Shown here one piece after another: positions 1-5,345 of a DNA stretch of 5,345 nucleotides. The notes under the pieces were generated by a model, which made no database searches, was not told the origin of the DNA, and saw only the letters and a list, made by a program, of their open reading frames with translations. The translations under genes and the position numbers were made by a program. Source of the stretch: Gammaproteobacteria bacterium. GTDB taxonomy: Bacteria; Pseudomonadota; Gammaproteobacteria; HK1. How positions within the stretch are numbered: the first letter of the stretch is position 1; each line of letters starts with the position of its first letter. The stretch spans positions 1 to 5,345 of the forward strand of contig JAGRHX010000175.1 in NCBI GenBank assembly GCA_020444775.1, read 5' to 3'.

Positions 1-959
1 GCGGCACCGAGAGCATCTTCCTCGCCATGAAGTCGATCCGCGACTGGGCGCGCGCCGAGCGGCGTGGCGGCGATCGGCCGGAGGTGCTGGTGCCCTACAG
101 CGCGCATCCGGCCTTCAGCAAGGCCGGTCATCTGCTCGATCTGCAGGTCACACGCGTGCCCATCGGCCCGGACCTGCGCGCCGACACGAGCGCGACACGC
201 GCCGCCGTGGGCCCGAACACGGTGGCCCTGGTCGGCTCGGCGCCGACCTTTCCGCATGGTGTGGTCGATCCCATCGAGGGTCTCGCAACGCTCGCCTTGG
301 GGCACGATCTGTGGCTGCACGTGGATGCCTGCGTAGGTGGCTATGTGCTGCCCTTCGTACGCCGGCTGGGCTATCCGGTGCCGGCCTTCGATTTCTCGGT
401 GGCGGGCGTGCGTTCGATGTCCGCCGATACCCACAAGTACGGTTTCGCGGCCAAGGGCGCATCCACCGTGCTGTATGCCGATCCGCGCTGGCATGCCTTC
501 CAGATCTATGACTTCGATGACTGGTCGTACGGTCGCTACAGCGCGCCGACCCTGGCCGGCACCCGCCCCGGCGGCGCGGTGGCCGCGGCCTGGGCGGTGA
601 TGCGTTACCTCGGCGTGGAGGGTTACACCCGCATCGTCGCCGACATCATGCGCACCCGGGACGCGCTCGCCGCCGGCATCGCCGCGCTGCCGGGTCTGCA
701 TGTCAACGGCACGCCCGAGGGTCCGATCCTGACCTTCAGCGCCGAGCGGCTGGACACGCTGGCGCTCGCCGCGGCGCTGCGCGCGCGCGGCTGGTACGCC
801 CTCACCGGCGCGCGGCCCGCGTGCATTCATCTGGGCATGCTGACCGCGGTGCACGTGCCGATCGTCGAGCGCTGGCTGGCCGATCTGAAAGACGCGATGC
901 ACGAGGTCGAGAGCGGCCAGACGGTGGCTAGCGGCGCGGGACCGGGCTACGGCGGCTGA
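1..959 (+). CDS. Sphingosine-1-phosphate-lyase-like PLP-dependent decarboxylase/aldehyde-lyase, C-terminal part (5' truncated by window edge)
   Basis: The reading frame is open to the window edge. The codons before the ATG at 27 spell GTESIFLA, the conserved glycine/threonine-rich PLP-phosphate motif of group II decarboxylases, so that ATG is internal and the real start lies upstream. Counting from this Met, I see SAHPAF (25-30, with the histidine expected to stack on the PLP ring), FPHGVVDP (75-82), the PLP-pyridine aspartate in LHVDAC (D100), and SADTHKYG with Schiff-base lysine K137 followed by K143. Next come APTLAGTRPGG (173-183) and a C-terminal GAGPGYGG. This order closely matches eukaryotic S1P lyase (human SGPL1 has the same DTHKYG lysine and a similar glycine/tyrosine tail), and separates it from glutamate or aromatic amino acid decarboxylases. 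Such enzymes cleave phosphorylated long-chain bases to an aldehyde and phosphoethanolamine. Whether this bacterial copy uses sphingoid bases is unknown. The visible part shows no membrane segment, but the N-terminal region is missing. Confidence 0.9.
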   Translation, partial: GTESIFLAMKSIRDWARAERRGGDRPEVLVPYSAHPAFSKAGHLLDLQVTRVPIGPDLRADTSATRAAVGPNTVALVGSAPTFPHGVVDPIEGLATLALGHDLWLHVDACVGGYVLPFVRRLGYPVPAFDFSVAGVRSMSADTHKYGFAAKGASTVLYADPRWHAFQIYDFDDWSYGRYSAPTLAGTRPGGAVAAAWAVMRYLGVEGYTRIVADIMRTRDALAAGIAALPGLHVNGTPEGPILTFSAERLDTLALAAALRARGWYALTGARPACIHLGMLTAVHVPIVERWLADLKDAMHEVESGQTVASGAGPGYGG

Positions 960-979
960 GCGACCCCCGCCCTCAGCCG
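953..979. terminator. Inverted repeat spanning both stop codons of the convergent genes; possible bidirectional terminator
   Basis: CGGCTGAG (953-960) and CTCAGCCG (972-979) are perfect 8-bp complementary arms around an 11-nt loop. The left arm contains the TGA (957-959) of the rightward gene and the right arm contains the TGA (975-973) of the leftward gene. The stem is GC-rich and is read as a hairpin in either transcript, which fits a shared terminator. There is no T-run after either arm, so it is not a classical intrinsic terminator. Three of the eight pairs arise automatically because two identical stop codons face each other. A role in termination is plausible but unproven. Confidence 0.4.
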
Positions 980-2169
980 GGCGATCGCCGCTGCCAGCTC
1001 TCGACCAGCTCGAGCACCCTCGCCACGTCGCTCATGTCGTTGTAGGCGTGCAGCGAGAAGCGCAGCATGCCGCGTCGGATCGACAGCCGCACGGCGTGCG
1101 CCTGCAGGTGCTCGTACAGCGATTGCAGCCGCGCATCATCCACCCCGTCGTGCTGGCCGGCGTCGAGCCGGCCGATGCAGACGATGCTGCCGCGCAAGGG
1201 GCCGCCGGCCGGACCGATGAGCGGCATGCCCAAGCCTTCCAGCCCCTCGGCCAGGGCTCGCCCGAGGTCGCGCACGTGACTCTCCACGCGCGCCATGCCG
1301 ACCGACCGCAGCAACGCCAGCGAGGTCTGCGCCGCGACCACACCGGCATAGTTGTAGTTGCCGATCTCGAATCGTCGTGCGCCGGGCATCAGCTCGAAAT
1401 CGGCGCCACCGTCCTGTGCCTCGTGCGCCTGCCCCAGATCGACGCTGAAGCGCGCGAGATACGCCGGTTGCAGCCGTTGCGCCCAGGCCTTGCGACAGTA
1501 CAGCAGCCCCAGACCATACAGACCGAGCAGACCTTTCTGGGTCGATACCGACAGCGCATCGACCTGCATGGACTCGACGTCGGTGTCGAGCAGCCCCACC
1601 GATTGCACGCCGTCGACCAGCAACAGCACGTCACGCGCGCGACACTCGGCACCAATATGCCGTAGGTCGGCGACCAGCCCCGGCGCGAAGGTCACGCTGG
1701 ACACGGTCACCATCCGGGTACGGTCGTCGATGGCGTCTATGATCGCATCGATGTCCAGCGCACCGTCGCGGGCGGCGACCGTCGATAGCGACACCTCGCG
1801 GCGTCTGGCCAGGTGCCGCCACGGATAGATGTTGTTCGGATGCTCGAGCTGCGGACAGAGCACGACGCGGTCACCGGGTTGCCAGTCATAGGCCGCGATG
1901 ATCGCGTTCAGCCCTTCCGAGACGTTCTTGACATAGGCGATCTCGTCACCGCCCGCGCCGATGAGCGCCGCGTAGCCCGCCCGCAGCGCTTCGACCCGCT
2001 CGAACATGGCCGGCTTGTCACCGCCGCTTTGCATGCGCATGTCCAGATACTCGCCCAGCGCTTCACGTGTCTGACGCGGCAACACACCGCGCGCGGCGAC
2101 GTCCATGTAGGTCAGCTCGGCGGTGGCCGGAAAGCAGGCACGAAAGGCTTCCACGCTCATCGATGTCAT
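973..2169 (-). CDS. Class V aminotransferase-fold PLP-dependent enzyme (cysteine-desulfurase/isopenicillin-N-epimerase-like, lacking the desulfurase cysteine)
   Basis: This complete 398-residue protein has the usual class V length. Visible motifs are an N-terminal YMDVAARGVLP (21-31), KNVSEGLN (81-88, PLP-phosphate region), LEHPNNIYPW (109-117, H110 at the PLP-stacking position), VDGVQSVG (D186 and Q189 contacting the PLP ring), STQKGLLG with Schiff-base lysine K212, RRFEIGNYNYAG (265-275), and LRFSLHAYN (369-377), whose R370 matches the carboxylate-binding arginine. Cysteine desulfurases carry a catalytic Cys in the loop before that last motif. Here residues 357-369 contain none, so desulfurase activity is unlikely. 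Aminotransferase, racemase/epimerase or lyase chemistry is possible, and the substrate is unknown. The start at 2169 is supported by AGGAG 12 nt upstream; Met4 would lie too far from it. The gene is third in the hyuA-hyuB operon, 15 nt after hyuB. No signal peptide or membrane segment is seen, so it is probably cytoplasmic. Confidence 0.9.
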   Translation of the reverse strand: MTSMSVEAFRACFPATAELTYMDVAARGVLPRQTREALGEYLDMRMQSGGDKPAMFERVEALRAGYAALIGAGGDEIAYVKNVSEGLNAIIAAYDWQPGDRVVLCPQLEHPNNIYPWRHLARRREVSLSTVAARDGALDIDAIIDAIDDRTRMVTVSSVTFAPGLVADLRHIGAECRARDVLLLVDGVQSVGLLDTDVESMQVDALSVSTQKGLLGLYGLGLLYCRKAWAQRLQPAYLARFSVDLGQAHEAQDGGADFELMPGARRFEIGNYNYAGVVAAQTSLALLRSVGMARVESHVRDLGRALAEGLEGLGMPLIGPAGGPLRGSIVCIGRLDAGQHDGVDDARLQSLYEHLQAHAVRLSIRRGMLRFSLHAYNDMSDVARVLELVESWQRRSPG

Positions 2170-2181
2170 GGTTCGGACACG

Positions 2182-2186
2182 CTCCT
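2182..2186 (-). promoter_or_regulatory. Shine-Dalgarno of the aminotransferase gene, overlapping the hyuB stop codon
   Basis: On the minus strand AGGAG lies 12 nt before the ATG at 2169. It shares bases with the TAG stop of hyuB (2187-2185), reading TAGGAG. Ribosomes finishing hyuB would therefore sit on the site that starts the next gene, which suggests translational coupling. The site also decides the start: the alternative Met4 (2160) would be 21 nt away. Confidence 0.65.
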
Positions 2187-3954
2187 ATCGATCGGAATGA
2201 GGGGCCGACGCGGCCGGCGTCGAGGCCTGCAGCTCGTCGGCTGAACGCGCGTAGACCTCACGCGCCTGGTCGACCCTCAGGCGTTGCTCGCGCAGGTCAC
2301 GGGCCAGCGAGGCGGCGTCGCGTGAGCGCGGCGATCCCACGCCGGCACCGCCGGGGGTCTCGACCCGCAGCAGCGCGCCGGCGCGCAGCGCCAGCTCACG
2401 GGTGCCCGAGCCCAGCTCGCGTTCATCCGCGGTACCAGGGTCGAGCACGAAACGACCGACCGCGGCATCACCACCACCGTCGAGTCCGCGGGCCGGCTCG
2501 GTAAGACGTTCGGCCGAGAGGCTGACCCGTACCGAATCGCCGAGCACCCGGTAGTCGCGGACGATGCCGCTGCCCCCCCGATGCCGACCATGTCCACCCG
2601 AGCCATCGCGCAGGGCATAGCGCTCGACACGCAGCGGATAGGCATGTTCGAGCGCTTCGATCGGCAGATTCGCCGAGCCCGACGCCAGGGTACGCACCGC
2701 ATCCATGCCGTCGAGCCGGTAATCGGGGCCGCCCTCGGCGTTGCTCGTCTGCAGCCCACCGCCGCTGAGCGCGCCCAGACCACCGGCCACGGTCTCGTAG
2801 TTGACGAAGTAGCGGTCGTTGCGCGGGTCCAGCCCCGACCAGGTGAGCAGATGATGCGGGCCGCTGGGTGCCATGCCGATCTGCGGCGCGGCCTGGGACA
2901 GCGCATCGACCACCGCGTCGCACAGCACCCCGCAGGAGATCGATCGACAACCCACCGCCGCCGGCGGTCGCGGATCGACGATCGAGCCGGCCGGCGCACG
3001 CAGATCGATGGTGCGGAAGTATCCGGCGTTGGCGGGCACGTCGGGGTCGAGCAACGCCTTGGCCACCGTGTACAAGGTCGCGAGCACCGCCTGGCGGGGG
3101 ATGTTGCGCGCGCTCTGAAGTGCCGCGTCGGTGCCGTCGAAGTCGAAGCACAGCCGACCGTCGCCGATCTGCAGACGCAGCCGGATGCTGGCCAGCTCGC
3201 CGGGGCTATCACCGCTCAGGTGCTCGGTCGCGGTGTAGCTGCCGGGGCGCAGCGACTGTAAGGCACGCTCGAAGCGCTGCTCGGTCAGGTCGAGCAGATG
3301 CTCGAGCGCCGCCTCGACCCGCTCGCTGGAATAACGCTGGTGCAGATCCAACACGCCACGCACCGCGCTCTGGTTGGCCGCGATCTGGGCACGCAGATCG
3401 CCGAGCCGCTCGTGCGGCGTCCGGGAGTTGAGAAGCACGATATCGACGATGTCCTGCTGGACGCGCCCGGCGTTGACCAGCCGTACAGGTGGCAGTCGCA
3501 GCCCCTCCTGATAGATGTTCTCGCAGACCGCGGCTTCGCTGCCGGCGACCATGCCACCGACATCGGCGTGATGCGCGATGTTGGCGACCCAGCCGACCAG
3601 CCGCTCGGCCGCGAACACCGGGGCGATGATGTTGAGATCCGGCAGATGCGAGCCGCCGCCGGTGTAGGGATCGTTGGCCAGGAACATGTCCCCAGGGCGC
3701 ATGCCATCCACCGGATGTCGCTGGGTCAACGCCTCGATGGCACCGATCATCGAGCCCAGGTGGATTGGGATGTGATGAGCCTGGGCCACCACCTGGCCTT
3801 GCGCATCGAAGATCGCTGTCGAGCAGTCATGCCGCTCCTTGATGTTGGGTGAGTAGGCGGCGCGCATCAGCACCACACCGGCCTCTTCCGCGGTGTTGAG
3901 GAGATGGCGAGTGATCACCTCGGTGGTGATCGGGTCTACCGGCTGCTTGCTCAT
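2185..3954 (-). CDS. hyuB: Hydantoinase B/oxoprolinase family protein (HyuB-like subunit)
   Basis: The 589-residue product is close to normal HyuB length. It opens with DPITTEVITRHLLNTAEE (7-24), the typical start of the family, followed by AAYSPNIKERHDCS (32-45), GDMFLANDPYTGGGSHLPD (88-106), IAHHADVGG (126-134, with H128, H129 and D131), DFDGTD (271-276), PIEALE (431-436), and SGGHGRHRGGSGIVRDYR (452-469). It ends with TPGGAGVG (533-540) and an AREVYA tail helix. HyuB proteins pair with HyuA subunits in ATP-dependent 5-oxoprolinases, N-methylhydantoinases and acetone/acetophenone carboxylases; the conserved His/Asp clusters are the likely catalytic or metal-binding core. The substrate cannot be assigned. 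I chose the ATG at 3954 because it has GAGAG 9 nt upstream and places the family start correctly. An in-frame GTG at 4041 adds 29 residues unlike the family. The gene follows hyuA and is coupled to the downstream aminotransferase. An unusual three-cysteine cluster lies at residues 336-345. Confidence 0.93.
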   Translation of the reverse strand: MSKQPVDPITTEVITRHLLNTAEEAGVVLMRAAYSPNIKERHDCSTAIFDAQGQVVAQAHHIPIHLGSMIGAIEALTQRHPVDGMRPGDMFLANDPYTGGGSHLPDLNIIAPVFAAERLVGWVANIAHHADVGGMVAGSEAAVCENIYQEGLRLPPVRLVNAGRVQQDIVDIVLLNSRTPHERLGDLRAQIAANQSAVRGVLDLHQRYSSERVEAALEHLLDLTEQRFERALQSLRPGSYTATEHLSGDSPGELASIRLRLQIGDGRLCFDFDGTDAALQSARNIPRQAVLATLYTVAKALLDPDVPANAGYFRTIDLRAPAGSIVDPRPPAAVGCRSISCGVLCDAVVDALSQAAPQIGMAPSGPHHLLTWSGLDPRNDRYFVNYETVAGGLGALSGGGLQTSNAEGGPDYRLDGMDAVRTLASGSANLPIEALEHAYPLRVERYALRDGSGGHGRHRGGSGIVRDYRVLGDSVRVSLSAERLTEPARGLDGGGDAAVGRFVLDPGTADERELGSGTRELALRAGALLRVETPGGAGVGSPRSRDAASLARDLREQRLRVDQAREVYARSADELQASTPAASAPHSDR

Positions 3955-4044
3955 CGTCGGGCGCTCTCGATCAGGCCAGGATGGCTGGGGAACCGTTGCA
4001 TGGGTGAAGTTCGTGCAGGGTCTACCCGAGGAATGATGCACCGT
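3955..4044 (-). other. 90-nt hyuA-hyuB intergenic spacer
   Basis: This is the longest non-coding stretch in the window, between the hyuA stop (4047-4045) and the hyuB start. Apart from the weak ribosome binding site I see only short imperfect inverted repeats (for example TGCAT near 4000 against ATGCA near 4038). I find no convincing promoter, terminator with a T-run, or operator. The two genes are probably co-transcribed. Confidence 0.5.
3964..3968 (-). promoter_or_regulatory. Probable weak Shine-Dalgarno of hyuB
   Basis: GAGAG on the minus strand ends 9 nt before the ATG at 3954. It is a partial match to the anti-Shine-Dalgarno consensus but is correctly spaced. It supports the 3954 start over the in-frame GTG at 4041. 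Confidence 0.45.
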
Positions 4045-5345
4045 TCAGCGGCGCAGATGGATCACCAGATTGGCATCGGCATCGACCTCCGCCTCACAGT
4101 CCGGTGGTAACAGCGTGGTACTGTCCATCTGCACCAGGACCGCCGGACCATGCAGCCGCTGTCCGGGCCGCAAGGCGTCGCGCTCGAGCACGGGAGTCGG
4201 CAGGCTACCGTGATCCTCGAACCAGACGGGTCGACGCGTGCTCACGACCGGAACATCGGCCGGGCCATCGGCCAGGCCATCGGCCAGGCCATCGGCCGGG
4301 CCCGCCGCCGCCACACCGGTCGCGGCCGCCGCCCGCGTCCGCAGCAGCTTTGCCGGAGCCAGCGCCGCCAGTCGCAGCGTCACCACCTCCACCGCCTGCT
4401 CGCGCGCGGCGTAACCATTGAGCACCGCGTGACGAGCGTGGAAGGCCTCGACCAGACCACCGTCCTGACCCAGCAGGTCGATGCCTTCGAGGCTCTGATC
4501 GGCCGGCACGCTGGCCAGTGGCACCTCGATCTCGAACGACTGGCCCAGGTAACGCATGTCGACCCGGGGCTGTAAGCGCACCGCGGCCGGTGCCAGACCC
4601 TCGCGATCGATCCAGGCCTGCGCGCGTGCCTGCAGCTCGGCAAAACCCTGCGCGATCACGGCGGCGGCCGTCGAACCGGCGCCGCCCTGGTCACCGGGCG
4701 CATCGCCGAGACAGACCAGACGGGTGACGCTGAAATCGGCACGCTCGTCGGCCTGCAGCAGCCCCAGCGCGGACAGCAGACCGGGCCGGGGTGGCACGAT
4801 CACCCGCCGTATGCCCATCCGCGCGGCGACCTCGACCGCGTGCAAGGGCCCCGCGCCGCCATAGGCGAGCAACGCGAAGTCACGCGGGTCATGCCCGCGT
4901 TCCACCGAGACCGTGCGCAGCGCGCCGACCATGTTGGTATTGACGATCTGGATGATGCCCGCGGCGGTCTCCTCGAGGCCCAGACCGAGACGCGTGGCGA
5001 GCCCCTGCACCGCGCGCCGCGCGGCGTCCAGCGAGCAGGTCATCCGTCCTCCCAGCAGCTCGCCCTCGGCAAGCCGGCCGAGCACGAAGTTGGCATCGGT
5101 CACGGTCGGCGCCTGGCCGCCTCGCAGGTAGGCGGCAGGTCCCGGATGGGCACCAGCGCTGGCGGGCCCGACCTTGAGCAGTCCGGCCGGATCGATCCAG
5201 GCGAGACTGCCGCCGCCGGCGCCGACCGTGTGGATGTCCATGCCGCGGGTGCGCACCGGCAGACCCGCGATGCTGCGCTCGTTCTGCATGGCCGGCTCGC
5301 CCGCGCTGACCAGGCACACATCGGTGCTGGTGCCCCCCATGTCGA
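4045..5345 (-). CDS. hyuA: Hydantoinase A/oxoprolinase family protein (HyuA-like subunit), C-terminal two thirds (5' end outside window)
   Basis: The frame is open to the window edge. Just before the ATG at 5340 the bases read ..TC GAC, giving FDMGGTSTDV, the conserved ATP/phosphate-binding motif in the middle of HyuA, so that Met is not the start. Roughly 250 N-terminal residues are missing compared with typical ~700-residue members. Counting from this Met, motifs include TVGAGGGSLAWID (38-50), LKVGPASAGAHPGPAAYLRGG (55-75), PTVTDANFVLGRL (78-90), RGHDPRDFALLAYGGAGPLHA (148-168), PPRPGLLSALGLL (183-195), DMRYLGQSFEI (261-271), and the C-terminal DSTTLLPP (406-413). HyuA is the ASKHA-fold nucleotide-binding subunit that activates the substrate for its HyuB partner, encoded next. 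Two family positions differ: PGPACYGRGG is PGPAAYLRGG, and the usual Asp after SAGA is His. A 12-bp tandem repeat expands the variable linker at residues 347-362. The substrate (oxoproline, hydantoin or ketone) is not determinable. Confidence 0.93.
   Translation of the reverse strand, partial: DMGGTSTDVCLVSAGEPAMQNERSIAGLPVRTRGMDIHTVGAGGGSLAWIDPAGLLKVGPASAGAHPGPAAYLRGGQAPTVTDANFVLGRLAEGELLGGRMTCSLDAARRAVQGLATRLGLGLEETAAGIIQIVNTNMVGALRTVSVERGHDPRDFALLAYGGAGPLHAVEVAARMGIRRVIVPPRPGLLSALGLLQADERADFSVTRLVCLGDAPGDQGGAGSTAAAVIAQGFAELQARAQAWIDREGLAPAAVRLQPRVDMRYLGQSFEIEVPLASVPADQSLEGIDLLGQDGGLVEAFHARHAVLNGYAAREQAVEVVTLRLAALAPAKLLRTRAAAATGVAAAGPADGLADGLADGPADVPVVSTRRPVWFEDHGSLPTPVLERDALRPGQRLHGPAVLVQMDSTTLLPPDCEAEVDADANLVIHLRR
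4255..4302 (-). repeat. In-frame 12-bp tandem repeat (four copies) in hyuA
   Basis: Four head-to-tail 12-bp units encode GPAD, GLAD, GLAD and GPAD in frame. They differ only at one base: the second codon is CCG in the outer copies and CTG in the inner two. The repeat sits in an Ala/Gly/Pro-rich stretch (residues 338-366 of the visible part), between the LRLAALAP strand and the RRPVWFED motif. This is a linker that varies in length in the HyuA family. Because the unit is a multiple of three, copy-number change by replication slippage would keep the frame. Confidence 0.85.

Noticed and set aside
27..29. ATG at 27 as the true start of the S1P-lyase-like gene
   Set aside because: The in-frame codons before it encode GTESIFLA, an essential part of the PLP-binding motif, so the gene begins upstream of the window.
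980..989. Palindrome GGCGATCGCC just inside the aminotransferase 3' end, resembling the cyanobacterial HIP1 octamer
   Set aside because: It is a single such site near the stop codon with no sign of enrichment elsewhere in the window, and the proteins do not suggest a cyanobacterium. It is most likely chance.
1048..1665. Long open frame on the + strand opposite the aminotransferase gene (205 codons)
   Set aside because: It is antisense to a gene with complete class V motifs. The translation is low-complexity Arg/Gln/His-rich and matches no family I know; such frames are common in GC-rich DNA.
2573..2579. Run of seven C bases in hyuB, a possible frameshift or phase-variation site
   Set aside because: The frame is intact on both sides and encodes the conserved GGSG of the RHRGGSGIV motif. 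A 7-base C run is not surprising at this GC content.
2581..3852. Long + strand frames opposite hyuB (2581-3261, 2868-3431 and 3298-3852)
   Set aside because: They lie wholly within the hyuB coding region, whose conserved motifs run through the same bases. They have no plausible ribosome binding site and no recognisable domain.
3913..3931. Perfect 7-bp inverted repeat GATCACC/GGTGATC with a 5-nt loop in the 5' end of hyuB
   Set aside because: It encodes the conserved ITTEVIT residues, so protein constraint explains it. The stem is short, though it could weakly affect translation initiation.
3955..4041. Upstream GTG (4041) as the start of hyuB, adding 29 residues
   Set aside because: The added residues do not resemble the HyuB N-terminus and begin only 3 nt after the hyuA stop. 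The ATG at 3954 has a spaced GAGAG and is followed directly by the family-typical DPITTEVI start.

Overview
The window is GC-rich throughout, with strongly G/C-biased third codon positions, near-continuous coding and very short gene gaps. Together with the protein families present, this suggests a high-GC bacterium, most likely a proteobacterium. No rRNA or other marker gene is present, so the lineage is an inference. I see no tRNA, rRNA, CRISPR array, insertion sequence or phage gene.

Layout: one partial gene runs rightward (1-959) and encodes the PLP-binding core and C-terminus of a sphingosine-1-phosphate-lyase-like decarboxylase. Facing it is a leftward three-gene operon that fills the rest of the window. 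In transcription order it holds the C-terminal two thirds of a hydantoinase/oxoprolinase A subunit (hyuA-like, 5345-4045, 5' end outside the window), a complete B subunit (hyuB-like, 3954-2185), and a complete class V PLP-dependent aminotransferase-fold enzyme (2169-973). HyuA and HyuB are separated by 90 nt. HyuB and the aminotransferase are separated by 15 nt, with the Shine-Dalgarno of the latter overlapping the hyuB stop codon. The convergent genes end 13 nt apart, and both stop codons lie in the arms of one short inverted repeat.

How the genes may work together: HyuA/HyuB-type proteins form ATP-dependent enzymes that open cyclic amides (5-oxoproline, hydantoins) or carboxylate ketones. 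The substrate cannot be read from these sequences. The tightly coupled PLP enzyme lacks the cysteine-desulfurase active-site cysteine, so it probably acts on an amino acid or amine made or used by the HyuAB pair; this is inference. The S1P-lyase-like gene is on the other strand and may be unrelated.

Most of the window is ordinary metabolic sequence. The details most worth a second look are the in-frame 12-bp tandem repeat in hyuA, the stop-codon inverted repeat, the three-cysteine cluster in HyuB, and the aminotransferase fused into the operon by stop/SD overlap. I found no convincing evidence of a wholly new system.
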